Source: Meishania sp964351985
GTDB taxonomy: Bacteria > Bacteroidota > Bacteroidia > Flavobacteriales > Flavobacteriaceae
Assembly: GCA_964351985.1 (NCBI GenBank)
Contig: CAYGPR010000004.1
Location: 73,820 to 137,819 of the forward strand
Length of the DNA stretch: 64,000 bases
Direction: 5' to 3'
A program made the position numbers and the translations under genes. Of this stretch, positions 1 through 8,717 are shown one piece after another. The notes beneath the pieces were generated by a model. It was not told where the DNA came from and made no database searches. It worked only from the letters and a program-made list of their open reading frames with translations. Position 1 is the stretch's first letter. The number at the start of each line of letters is the position of its first letter.

Positions 1-1836
1 GATATTGCAAGTGTCTATATAAACAACACCACGAATAAAAACCAGTTGACCCTTGATTTGAAAGGCAAAGACAAAGTGCTTCCGAACGGAAGTAAGGCTG
101 TCATCTATTCCCCTTCTGGAACTCAGGTACAAGAGTACAATACCGTAAGAGGGTATTTATCCTCCGTATCCCCCCTGCTTCATTTTGGTCTGGGAGATGA
201 AAAGCAAGCGGACAGTATATTGGTCACCTGGCCTAATGGAAGGGTTACTAAGATGACTGATGTTAAGGGTGACCAGAGGTTGACCATAGCCTATGACGAA
301 AGCAAGACAACCGACAAAAGTGGTTCGAAATCGAACGATTCTGATAAACGATTTCAAACAGTTGTATTGGATACTACCGGGCTATTTAAGCATCAAGAGA
401 ATCCGTTTAACGATTTTGAGGTAGAAGTGTTATTGCCTCATAAAAACTCGACATTGGGCCCGTCTTTGGCCGTAGGTGACCTGAATGGAGACGGTATCGA
501 TGATTACATTGTAGGAGCCGCCATTGGGCAGCCTGCATTGGCCTATGTCCAGAATGAGGCGGGTGATTTTGAGCAACTGCACATACCGGATTTGGATGAG
601 GACAAATACTATGAAGACCTAGGCATTCTTATTTTCGATGCAGATAACGATGGCGACAATGATTTTTATATCGCTTCAGGGGGCAACGAGTTCAAGCCGG
701 GGTCTTTGGGATATGAAGATCGACTCTATGAAAATATGGGATCCAATACATTTCGAAGAAATAAAGGAGCTATTCCTGACACAAAGACTAGTGGTCAGAA
801 TGTATCAGTGGCCGATTACGACCACGACGGAGATTTAGACCTGTTTGTGGGCGGAAGATTGATCCCGAAAAAATACCCCTATCCTGCGGATTCTTATATT
901 CTAGAGAATATCAGTACCGCTACAGGCCCCAAGTTTCAGGATGCTACGGCAAATGTGCTTCCCGAACTGAAATCATTGGGTCTGGTGACTTCTTCGGTTT
1001 GGACCGATTTCGATAAAGATGGCTGGGAAGACCTTGTCGTAGTAGGCGAGTGGATGCCCATAAAATTCTTCAAGAACAAAGGCGGCACCTCCTTTGAGGA
1101 TGTCTCTGAAAAAATATTACCAGGTAAGACTTCGGGTTGGTGGTTCGATATCCAAAAAGGGGATTTTGACAACGACGGCGACGAAGATTTGGTAGTAGGT
1201 AATCTAGGAAAGAACTATAAATATCAAGCCAGTGAAGAATCTCCTTTTAAAGTGTATCTGAACGATTTTGACAGTAATAAAACTTCCGATATCGTTTTGA
1301 GCTATAAGATGGGCGAGACTGAATTCCCAGTACGTGGGCGGCAATGTTCTTCACAACAAATGCCCGCCATTAAAGCAAAATTTCAGGATTATAATTCTTT
1401 CGCAAGTGCGAATCTAAAACAAATATATACGACCGAAATGTTGGAAAACGCATTAAGCTATGAGGTCACTTCGTTCGCAAGTGTATATCTCGAGAACAAT
1501 AACGGTGCCTTTACGGCAAGGCCCTTGCCCCAAATGGCCCAGGTTTCGAGCATTAACCAATTTGTAGTCGAAGATTTCAATAACGATGGTAATCTAGATA
1601 TCGTCTTGGCCGGTAATCTATATAATGCCGAAGTGGAAACCCCAAGAAACGATGCCAGTTTCGGCCTCTATTTGGAAGGAAATGGTTCAGGTGCTTTCGA
1701 TGTAAAGACCATGATGGAATCGGGTCTCAAAATTGTGGGTGACGTAAGGGGTATGGAGCTGATTTCAAAGAATGACCAAAAGCATCTTTTGGTGGCCAAA
1801 AATGATGACTGGATGCAGCTTATTAAGGTAAATTAG
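1..1836 (+). CDS. FG-GAP/VCBS repeat protein with ASPIC/UnbV domain (5' truncated)
   Basis: The reading frame is open from base 1, so the gene begins left of the window; 611 codons are visible. Roughly the first 95 residues resemble an ASPIC/UnbV domain (HFGLG, then a VTWPNG turn). The rest is a beta-propeller type array with about seven Asp-rich loops of FG-GAP/VCBS style (DLNGDGIDD, DADNDGDND, DYDHDGDLD, DFDKDGWED, DFDNDGDED, DFNNDGNLD), probably calcium binding. Such proteins in Bacteroidota are normally about 1,100 residues, exported, and often lie next to SusC/SusD pairs; that neighbourhood is outside the window. Role in glycan handling or surface adhesion is inference. No T9SS tail is obvious at the C-terminus. 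Confidence 0.85.
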   Translation, partial: DIASVYINNTTNKNQLTLDLKGKDKVLPNGSKAVIYSPSGTQVQEYNTVRGYLSSVSPLLHFGLGDEKQADSILVTWPNGRVTKMTDVKGDQRLTIAYDESKTTDKSGSKSNDSDKRFQTVVLDTTGLFKHQENPFNDFEVEVLLPHKNSTLGPSLAVGDLNGDGIDDYIVGAAIGQPALAYVQNEAGDFEQLHIPDLDEDKYYEDLGILIFDADNDGDNDFYIASGGNEFKPGSLGYEDRLYENMGSNTFRRNKGAIPDTKTSGQNVSVADYDHDGDLDLFVGGRLIPKKYPYPADSYILENISTATGPKFQDATANVLPELKSLGLVTSSVWTDFDKDGWEDLVVVGEWMPIKFFKNKGGTSFEDVSEKILPGKTSGWWFDIQKGDFDNDGDEDLVVGNLGKNYKYQASEESPFKVYLNDFDSNKTSDIVLSYKMGETEFPVRGRQCSSQQMPAIKAKFQDYNSFASANLKQIYTTEMLENALSYEVTSFASVYLENNNGAFTARPLPQMAQVSSINQFVVEDFNNDGNLDIVLAGNLYNAEVETPRNDASFGLYLEGNGSGAFDVKTMMESGLKIVGDVRGMELISKNDQKHLLVAKNDDWMQLIKVN

Positions 1837-1879
1837 TAATGATATAGACAAACAGGGTGTCTTTGGAGTCAGGTTGCTA

Positions 1880-3085
1880 TTATTCTTGATAAACCCCGAT
1901 CAAATGTGTTCGTATATAAAAAGAGGTTTCCAAACTGTCTTTTTTTAACTGTGCCGTCATAGTTTTCGAAGGGGTTATTGGCATATGACAGGCGATACAA
2001 TTGTTCCCCACGGCTTGCACTTTTGAATTTTCTTCTGAACAGGTCGCAATACTAGTCGAATGGCATCCGATACATTTTTTATTAAAATAAGAGGCGTTAT
2101 CACGTTGATTTTTATGCGGGTCGTGGCATGTCGTACAGTCCATGCTCGCCGATTGCTTGAAACATTCGCTTTGGGTCAAAAGTCCGTACTGATTGCCATG
2201 CACATCTAGCGCGGTGTTGGTTTCTTCACCTATATTTCGTGAGTATTCGTTAAGGTTCTCGCCGGGAAGAAACGAAAAAGATTTTCCTTTTATAATCTCG
2301 CTACGCAGTCCTGAATGGCATTGGGCACAAACATCAAGTCGCTGTTGCCGTGAAAGGGTGTCGAACTGTAATACGAAGTTGGGGGTTTCTACCTTATTGT
2401 TCTTTTGATAGCTCACATGCTTCGCTAAAGGGCCATGACATTTTTCACAATCTACACCGTAAACGATTCGCTCCCTAGTGTATTGGTTTCCCTGCCCTGA
2501 TACGTCTTTGTTTTCGGCGAATGTCACGTGGCATTTTAAGCAGGCATCGCGTATGGGGCGCTCCAAATAGTACGATGGATACCCGGGGCTGTTGATCCAA
2601 CTATCGCTGGGCGTATGGTATGAAGGTTGTAACTGAAAAAGGTTATCATCCTTCCAACTTAGATAAGTTTGGCCACGAACGCCTGAACCGATGACAATAT
2701 CGAACTTAGCAGGGGGTATTTGAACATTTCTATTCTTTATGGTGGTATACTGGTATAAACCCCCACTTTCTTGACCCATCTCAAAAATCACATCATTCAG
2801 GTCCAATGTATTGAATCCCTTTTCAAAACTACCTTTAATTGTTTCTGAGTCGGCAAGTGCCGATGTGTTGTAATGTGCCGTTTCGATATGGGTTTTATAG
2901 ATGTCCGCGTGACACTCGATGCAAACGGTTGAACCCACAAACTGTTCTCCGTTATAATGTGTGGCCAATATGGGCGGGCTATAATAATCGGCTTCCATAT
3001 CGAAGTATTTGAAATATAAGATAAGGGCCGCCACCAGTAGAACTATAGAAAACACGATGCTATTTACCAATAACTTTTTTTTCAT
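1880..3085 (-). CDS. Membrane-anchored seven-haem c-type cytochrome
   Basis: A 401-residue protein with an N-terminal membrane anchor (about residues 5-25) and seven CxxCH haem-attachment motifs starting near residues 55, 182, 213, 253, 317, 338 and 363 (CIECH, CLKCH, CEKCH, CAQCH, CTTCH, CIGCH, CIACH). It should sit on the outer face of the inner membrane and carry electrons in the periplasm. The layout resembles the cytochrome c554 / multihaem family, but no enzyme-specific residue set can be assigned. No oxidase, nitrite reductase or quinol dehydrogenase gene is adjacent, so the redox partner is unknown. The start is the ATG directly before the signal anchor. Confidence 0.85.
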   Translation of the reverse strand: MKKKLLVNSIVFSIVLLVAALILYFKYFDMEADYYSPPILATHYNGEQFVGSTVCIECHADIYKTHIETAHYNTSALADSETIKGSFEKGFNTLDLNDVIFEMGQESGGLYQYTTIKNRNVQIPPAKFDIVIGSGVRGQTYLSWKDDNLFQLQPSYHTPSDSWINSPGYPSYYLERPIRDACLKCHVTFAENKDVSGQGNQYTRERIVYGVDCEKCHGPLAKHVSYQKNNKVETPNFVLQFDTLSRQQRLDVCAQCHSGLRSEIIKGKSFSFLPGENLNEYSRNIGEETNTALDVHGNQYGLLTQSECFKQSASMDCTTCHDPHKNQRDNASYFNKKCIGCHSTSIATCSEENSKVQAVGNNCIACHMPITPSKTMTAQLKKDSLETSFYIRTHLIGVYQE

Positions 3086-3153
3086 TGTGATATTACAAAG
3101 TCTTTTTGTTCAAAGATGGGTCTTATTTAATAGTATGCTATACTAATAGCTTC

Positions 3154-3167
3154 GCAATCATGATTGC
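3154..3167. promoter_or_regulatory. Perfect palindrome GCAATCATGATTGC, possible operator
   Basis: Fourteen bases with perfect dyad symmetry between the divergent cytochrome gene and the alpha-galactosidase operon. The size suits a dimeric regulator site. No regulator is encoded next to it, so function is inference only. Confidence 0.3.
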
Positions 3168-3303
3168 CTATCAAAAGTAAAGAATATTGGTCAACGGTTT
3201 GGAGAATACAGATATAACCTCTTTAGAGTCGGCTTTTAAAGTTTAAAGATTCACTTTAGTATTAGCTACTTGCGTAGTATATTTATGATTTTGCTTTTAC
3301 ATT

Positions 3304-3423
3304 TTACTCGATAATCGAGATTTATATGCTCCGACAGTGGCCTGCCTGTCCGGCAGGCGGGCATGGAAATCTAAATTTAAGTTTCCTTTCAATGCCTGGG
3401 GTTTGCCACGAGGTAGTTTACTA
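3304..3423 (+). repeat. Dispersed repeat family 2, copy A
   Basis: It begins with TTTACTCGATAATCGAGATT (containing the near-palindrome CTCGATAATCGAG) and ends with TTTGCCACGAGGTAGTTTA. The same beginning and end recur at 50682-50774, and the end recurs at 44633-44650. The body differs between copies; here it carries a GC-rich hairpin with arms GCCTGCC (3340-3346) and GGCAGGC (3352-3358). No protein is encoded. It resembles a REP or MITE-type element, function unknown. Confidence 0.65.
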
Positions 3424-3498
3424 GTACAGTTTCTTTATTTAGTATCTTAGGAAGAGCACATTGAGATTACGATGTTCGAAATCATCAAGAATTAATAT

Positions 3499-5268
3499 AT
3501 GGGAGGCAAAGCTAACAGACCAATACCCGAAGTTAATGTCTTTTGCAAAGAAGACTACGAATCTATGGCTTTTCGTGAGATTAGTGCTATAGACGGTATT
3601 CACCTATATGATTTTCAAATACGTTATTCGGAGGCAATCTTTCCTAAACCCGTAACCCTTCAATGGAAAATACCCGCGCATAATGTAAAAGGCATGTGGC
3701 AGCCTACTACTGACTTCAACAAACGCACGCATTATGACTGGGAAAAAAGGGTCATGGAATCTCGAATTTCCATAGATGCCCCGGTCATTTGCCTTTTTGG
3801 TCATGATGATAATAACGTCCTTACTTTTGCTTGCAACGACGCCATAAGTACTGTTTTGTTTGATGCGTGTATTCGAGAAGAAGACGACCATTATCATTGC
3901 CATATCACCTTTTTTATGGAGCCAGAAATGGCATTGACCCATTATGTTGCCCAATTACGAATGGACACCCGGTCTATTCATTTTTCCGATAGCCTGAAGG
4001 ATGTTTCCTCATGGTGGGAAACTTTCAAAAACCTAAAACCGATACCTGTGCCGGATATCGCCAAACAACCCGTGTATTCCACATGGTACCAGTTTCATCA
4101 AAACCTGAATGAAGACGTGTTGTTGGCGGAGTGCAAAATAGCTTCCGAATTAGGATACAACTCGATTATTATCGACGATGGCTGGCAGACCCAAGATTCA
4201 AATCGAGGGTATGATTATACCGGAGATTGGCAGCCCGACCGTATTCCGAAAATGGGTCGATTTATAGCGAAAATCCATGATCTTGATATGAAAGCGGCCT
4301 TATGGTACTCGGTTCCGTTTTGTGGTAAAAAGTCAGAAGCGTATCAAAAGTTCAAGGGCAAGTTCTTGACCGAAGACCATCGTTGGGCGCCTGTTTTCGA
4401 TCCGAGATATCCCGAGGTTCGAGAACATTTGATTGGGTTATACACCAGTGCCCTGAGGGATTGGAAGCTTGACGGGTTCAAATTAGACTTTATAGACGAC
4501 TTCCATGTGTACAAAGACACTCCTTTAGGAAAAAAGGACGGTCGGGATTATGGCTCCATTAACGGGGCGGTGGATCGTTTGATGACCGATGTAATCAATG
4601 AATTACGAGCTATAAACCCCGATGTATTTGTAGAATTCCGTCAAAAATATACAGGCCCCGCCATGCGCAAATACGGCAATATGTTCCGGGCTTTTGATTG
4701 TCCAGGGGATGCGACGATGAACCGGGTACGCATTGCTGATATTAAAATGTTGTGTGGTGAAACGGCCGTGCATTCCGATATGGTTACCTGGCATTTTGAA
4801 GAACGAGTTGAGGTGGCCGCCCTACAATTGATGAATACTTTGTTCGGTGTGCCACAATTATCGGTGCTTTTAAAAGATACACCGCCCGACCATCTAGAAA
4901 TGATCCGGTTTTATACGAACTACTGGAACCAAAATCGAGATGTGCTGATGAACGGTCTTTTCGTCCCCTCTAAACCGTTGGCCAACTATCCGACACAGCG
5001 GGTGGTATATGATGATCATACTATTATAGGAGTTTACGATGAATTTGTTATTCCGATTGAGAATATTACATCCAATATCCATTTCTTGAATGTAAAGCTC
5101 ACGAACGAGGTTGTTGTAAAGTGTGCGGAGAATTTTGGAGATTTTACTGGAATCGTTTATGATTGCCTAGGTAATATCTTTTCGGAAATCACCGTAGCGC
5201 TATCAAAGGGAATAACCGCAATTGAAATTCCCCCTGGCGGAATGATTGCCTTAAAAGAGCTACCATGA
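3499..5268 (+). CDS. Alpha-galactosidase-like glycoside hydrolase (GH36 / clan GH-D)
   Basis: A 589-residue cytoplasmic protein with no signal peptide. An N-terminal beta-sandwich precedes a TIM barrel containing STWYQFHQN, a IIIDDGWQ strand and DGFKLDFIDD at residues 325-335; Asp330 in KLDF fits the GH36 nucleophile, and the RAFDCPGDA segment probably carries the acid/base Asp. It would release terminal alpha-galactose or a related sugar from an imported oligosaccharide. At 589 residues it is shorter than many GH36 enzymes (about 700) and closer to the Thermotoga type. An in-frame TAA just upstream (3493) fixes the start. It heads an operon, and its stop overlaps the next start in ATGA. Exact substrate is uncertain. 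Confidence 0.8.
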   Translation: MGGKANRPIPEVNVFCKEDYESMAFREISAIDGIHLYDFQIRYSEAIFPKPVTLQWKIPAHNVKGMWQPTTDFNKRTHYDWEKRVMESRISIDAPVICLFGHDDNNVLTFACNDAISTVLFDACIREEDDHYHCHITFFMEPEMALTHYVAQLRMDTRSIHFSDSLKDVSSWWETFKNLKPIPVPDIAKQPVYSTWYQFHQNLNEDVLLAECKIASELGYNSIIIDDGWQTQDSNRGYDYTGDWQPDRIPKMGRFIAKIHDLDMKAALWYSVPFCGKKSEAYQKFKGKFLTEDHRWAPVFDPRYPEVREHLIGLYTSALRDWKLDGFKLDFIDDFHVYKDTPLGKKDGRDYGSINGAVDRLMTDVINELRAINPDVFVEFRQKYTGPAMRKYGNMFRAFDCPGDATMNRVRIADIKMLCGETAVHSDMVTWHFEERVEVAALQLMNTLFGVPQLSVLLKDTPPDHLEMIRFYTNYWNQNRDVLMNGLFVPSKPLANYPTQRVVYDDHTIIGVYDEFVIPIENITSNIHFLNVKLTNEVVVKCAENFGDFTGIVYDCLGNIFSEITVALSKGITAIEIPPGGMIALKELP

Positions 5269-5822
5269 CCGAGAAGGAAAAAATGTTACAAGGACATCCC
5301 TACGATCCGATGGACAAAGAATTAATTAAGGGTAGGTTGAACGCCCGAAGACTGATACGTGAAATATCGGCCATTCCAGAAACCAAGGAAAAACAGAGAA
5401 AACATCTTTTTAAAGAACTTTTTGCAAAAACAGGAACGCGTTTTTATATAGAAAACCCCTTTATCTGCGACTACGGGTCCAATATTTATTGGGGAGAAAA
5501 TTCCTATGCCAATTTTGGATGCGTTATCTTGGATGCCGCACCTGTACATATCGGTAAAAATGTGATGCTGGCACCAGCGGTCAAGATCTTTACGGCGACG
5601 CATCCGTTGGAATATGACGTGCGCAATTCTGGTATAGAATCTGCAAAACCCGTTGTAATCGGAGATAACGTGTGGATCGGTGGAGGTGCGATTCTCAATC
5701 CGGGTGTGACCATCGGAAACAATTCTGTTATTGGGTCTGGTAGTGTTGTTACAAAAGACATTCCGGAGAATGTTGTCGCGGCAGGCAACCCCTGTAAGGT
5801 GATAAAACCAATCGAAAACTAA
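5265..5822 (+). CDS. Sugar O-acetyltransferase, Maa/NodL/LacA type
   Basis: A 185-residue left-handed beta-helix acetyltransferase. The N-terminus has the Maa cap (MLQGHPYDPMDKEL) and the C-terminal two thirds carry hexapeptide repeats (VVIGDNVWIGGG, VTIGNNSVIGSG). His113 in TATHP matches the catalytic His of LacA. It should transfer acetyl from acetyl-CoA to a sugar hydroxyl in the cytoplasm. It overlaps the galactosidase stop by four bases and lies 25 bases before the symporter gene, so all three are co-transcribed. By analogy with LacA it may detoxify non-metabolised sugars; that is inference. Confidence 0.85.
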   Translation: MTEKEKMLQGHPYDPMDKELIKGRLNARRLIREISAIPETKEKQRKHLFKELFAKTGTRFYIENPFICDYGSNIYWGENSYANFGCVILDAAPVHIGKNVMLAPAVKIFTATHPLEYDVRNSGIESAKPVVIGDNVWIGGGAILNPGVTIGNNSVIGSGSVVTKDIPENVVAAGNPCKVIKPIEN

Positions 5823-5847
5823 ACTATAAACCAAAAAATACTGCACA

Positions 5848-7503
5848 ATGGGCTCTCTTTCAATAATATCATTCATAGGTTTTACTGCATTGGTAGCTTT
5901 TATCGCTTGGTGGGCCACGCGCGGTACCAATGAAAAATCAGCCGATGGATTTTATTTAGGGGGGCGAAGTTTAGGGGCGGTAACCATTGCTGGCTCTTTA
6001 TTATTGACCAACCTCTCAGCAGAGCAAATCGTAGGACTCAATGGGCAAGCCTTTACCGAAGGTATTTTGGTCATGGCCTGGGAAACTTTGGCCGCCATAG
6101 CACTGGTATTGACCGCTGTAGTACTCTTGCCTAAATATATGAAGGGCGGTATTACGACGATTCCCCAATTTATCGAAAGTAGGTTCGATGCCCAGACTAA
6201 GTCTATATTATCCATTTTGTTTCTTTTCGCCTATGGCCTGGTTTTGCTTCCGACTATTTTATATTCGGGATCTTTGGCGTTTAGTTCAATGTTCGATCTT
6301 CCAAGCCTCTTGGGGGTCAGTCAGCAGGCCACCATCTATTTATGCGTGTGGAGTATCGGTATCATCGGTTCCATTTATGCGATTTTCGGAGGATTAAAAG
6401 CCGTAGCCGTTTCAGATTTGATCAATGCGGTAGGCCTACTTGTAGGTGGTATCTTGATTCCATATTTTGGATTGAAATTGGTGGGTGATGGAAGTATCGG
6501 TGAGGGGATTAGTGTGTTATGGGAAAACCACCCGGATAAATTCGAACTACAGGGCGAAGTGGATTCCTCTATTCCATTCGGAACCATTTTTACCGGAATG
6601 ATATTGGCGCAGGTATACTATTGGGGCACCAATCAGTCCATTTTACAAAGGGTGTTCGGCGCCAAAAGCTTAAAGGAAGGCCAGAAAGGGGTTATGCTGG
6701 CGGCCTTGGTCAAGTTCTTGATTCCGGTAATCGTTGTGCTGCCCGGGGTAATCGCTTGGCATGTTTTTAAGGGTGATTTGACGAACCCCGATCTGGCATA
6801 CCCTGAATTGGTCCGAAAAGTGTTGCCACCATCGTTATTGGGCTTTTTCGCTGCGGTATTGTTCGGGGCGGTGCTCAGCTCGTTCAATAGCCTGTTGAAC
6901 AGTAGTGCTACTTTGTTCGGTTTCGATTTGTACAAACAGTTTTTCAAAAAAGATGCGACGGAGGGGCAGACTGTAAAAGCCGGAAAGGCCTTTGGGTTGT
7001 GTCTTGCTCTGGTTTCTCTGTGCATAGCGCCATTCATCGCTTCGGCACCCGATGGGTTGTTCGCCTATATTCAAGAATCTTTGGGAAGTTTAAGTGTGCC
7101 TATTTTAGCAGTTGTAGTTGTAGGCATCTATACACGAAGGGTGCCCGCTTTTTCGGCAAAAATTGTATTGACCGTTGGGGTTCTTATGTATTTGGTGAGC
7201 CAGTTTGTGATCAGTCCGCTGATGGTCGATAGTGCGCTGGCGGAAGCCGCGACGAACGGAATAACCGACCCCAAAGCGCTGAGTATTATCAAGGCGGAGG
7301 CATATCCGCATTTTCTTCATATTATGGGCATTCTATTTGTATTCAATGTTGGTTTTATGCTGCTCATGGGCAAACTAAAACCACAAACACACGAATACAA
7401 AGAGCTTGTAACCGATGAAATCGATAGCACACCATGGAAATATGCCTTGTTAACGGGTGCAATTATAACGGTGATGGTACTGAGTACCTACTTGATTTTT
7501 TAA
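5848..7503 (+). CDS. Sodium/solute (sugar) symporter, SSS family
   Basis: A 551-residue polytopic protein of the SLC5/SSS family with about 13-14 membrane segments. The first segment is followed by the ADGFYLGGRSLG motif typical of the family, and LSAEQIVGLNGQAF resembles the SglT group of Na+/glucose and Na+/galactose carriers. It would import the substrate of the co-transcribed GH36 enzyme by sodium symport, fitting a marine organism. It is the last gene of the three-gene operon; the nucleoside hydrolase gene converges on it from the right with a 36-base gap and no clear terminator. Confidence 0.85.
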   Translation: MGSLSIISFIGFTALVAFIAWWATRGTNEKSADGFYLGGRSLGAVTIAGSLLLTNLSAEQIVGLNGQAFTEGILVMAWETLAAIALVLTAVVLLPKYMKGGITTIPQFIESRFDAQTKSILSILFLFAYGLVLLPTILYSGSLAFSSMFDLPSLLGVSQQATIYLCVWSIGIIGSIYAIFGGLKAVAVSDLINAVGLLVGGILIPYFGLKLVGDGSIGEGISVLWENHPDKFELQGEVDSSIPFGTIFTGMILAQVYYWGTNQSILQRVFGAKSLKEGQKGVMLAALVKFLIPVIVVLPGVIAWHVFKGDLTNPDLAYPELVRKVLPPSLLGFFAAVLFGAVLSSFNSLLNSSATLFGFDLYKQFFKKDATEGQTVKAGKAFGLCLALVSLCIAPFIASAPDGLFAYIQESLGSLSVPILAVVVVGIYTRRVPAFSAKIVLTVGVLMYLVSQFVISPLMVDSALAEAATNGITDPKALSIIKAEAYPHFLHIMGILFVFNVGFMLLMGKLKPQTHEYKELVTDEIDSTPWKYALLTGAIITVMVLSTYLIF

Positions 7504-7539
7504 TGCCAAATTAAGGTATTGAGAGATAAAAAACAGAGT

Positions 7540-8595
7540 TTAATTAGGTTCGATCGGCTCGGGATCTTTCATGGTGTCATAAAAATCTGCAAGAATCTCC
7601 TCTCGATTAAAGTTTTCCCAAAGACGAATATTACGTCTGTTATCCGGTCGTTCCATCCATGTATTATCGATTAAAACTGGGGCTGGAATATTTTTGGTTT
7701 CTCCCCAATCTTCGTTTTTTAAAATTGCAAGGGCCACCATATCAAAAAGAGGTCTAGAGGGCGTAACTTCCGATGTGCCCATATGGTCGAATATGTGTTC
7801 GAATAGATTCACTGCGTAATCTCCAAAAGTTTCGAAAGTACCACCATGTCGGCCGATGATAGGTTCGGTGGCTTTCGGGCCGAGACCTGCCATTTTTTGA
7901 TCGACTTCTGTTTTGGTCACTGCGACCGCATCGGTACCAGAAGGTTTTCCATAGCGGACCGTGACCATCTCGAAGGGAATTTTACTGTTCAGTACATAGT
8001 TCATCGCAATGGTATCGTTATCCTGATTGTATTCGCCAGGTTCTGGGTAGTTACTTCCCAACCAAACAATTTTTGTACGCTCGGCAAAACCCGGGTCTTT
8101 CTTCAAGGCTAGGGCAATATTGGTCAGTTTACCGACCGCAACTACGATAACGGAATCTTTTTTGGTTTCCTCTAAGATGAAATCGACACCATCTTGTCCG
8201 TCATAATGGGTAGGGTCGAAGTTTTCTGATATTTCCTTGAAATTTCCTTCGGCCCCTTTTAACAGTGGAGTCGCCCCCTTCAGGTTACACAACTGCATAA
8301 TACGTTCCGCCTCGTTGTAATGACCTTGAACATCGGGATCATTTCTTGTAGCGTTTACGGTAATTCCCTTTACATCGAACACATCGCCGTTAAATAACAT
8401 ATAGGCGATGGCGAATTGATCGTCAAGTTCGTTGTTGGCATCGGTATCGAAAATGACCTTTGTTTTTTTGGGGGTAGCCTTTATTGAAGTTTCAACAACA
8501 GCGTTTTTTGAGGGGGCCATTACCTTCTTTTCTTTGCACGAAGTAGCAATGAACACAATCAGTACTAAAGAGGCGAGCATCAGTTTTAACTTCAT
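7540..8595 (-). CDS. Nucleoside hydrolase, lipoprotein
   Basis: A 351-residue inosine/uridine-preferring nucleoside hydrolase family protein. A lipoprotein signal ends in a lipobox (ATSC, Cys20), so the enzyme is exported. The calcium-binding signature FDTDANNELDDQFA (about residues 49-62) is intact, with the paired Asp residues needed to hold ribose and Ca2+. Expected reaction: hydrolysis of a ribonucleoside to base and ribose outside the cytoplasm. A ribokinase and GRP transporter are encoded about 20 kb away, so ribose could be used, but a link is speculative. It is monocistronic or follows the HDAC-like gene. Confidence 0.85.
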   Translation of the reverse strand: MKLKLMLASLVLIVFIATSCKEKKVMAPSKNAVVETSIKATPKKTKVIFDTDANNELDDQFAIAYMLFNGDVFDVKGITVNATRNDPDVQGHYNEAERIMQLCNLKGATPLLKGAEGNFKEISENFDPTHYDGQDGVDFILEETKKDSVIVVAVGKLTNIALALKKDPGFAERTKIVWLGSNYPEPGEYNQDNDTIAMNYVLNSKIPFEMVTVRYGKPSGTDAVAVTKTEVDQKMAGLGPKATEPIIGRHGGTFETFGDYAVNLFEHIFDHMGTSEVTPSRPLFDMVALAILKNEDWGETKNIPAPVLIDNTWMERPDNRRNIRLWENFNREEILADFYDTMKDPEPIEPN

Positions 8596-8687
8596 GATTA
8601 AGAATTTTTGTTTTAAAAATGGAAATTACGAAAAATGCTCTTGACTTTTGTGCGCGCAAGCTGTAAGATGCATTTTGATGAGTTGGA

Positions 8688-8716
8688 CAGATTGCTCTGC
8701 TTTGCTCGCAATGACG
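8688..8716 (-). repeat. Palindromic repeat family 1 (GTCATTGCGAG..GCAATCTG), abutting a stop codon
   Basis: On the minus strand it reads GTCATTGCGAGCAAAGCAG and closes with AGCAATCTG. Terminal TTGC/GCAA arms form a short hairpin. It ends one base before the stop codon (8718-8720) of the deacetylase gene. Related copies lie at 30265-30369 and 34491-34654 and inside metG (10136-10176). Confidence 0.65.
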
Positions 8717-8717
8717 A

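Larger units (their letters stand above)
3086..3498. other. 413-base intergenic region with palindrome and dispersed repeat copy A
   Basis: No convincing gene. It separates the divergent cytochrome and alpha-galactosidase genes, so it must hold both promoters. Visible items are a perfect 14-base palindrome at 3154-3167, dispersed repeat copy A at 3304-3423 and a weak promoter-like TATCTTAG at 3443-3450, about 50 bases before the GH36 start. I see no RNA gene or riboswitch fold that I recognise. Confidence 0.7.

Noticed and set aside
5322..5930. 202-codon open frame on the minus strand across the acetyltransferase gene
   Set aside because: It lies opposite a well-supported Maa/LacA-type gene, shows no domain of its own and its length is explained by the composition of the opposite strand.
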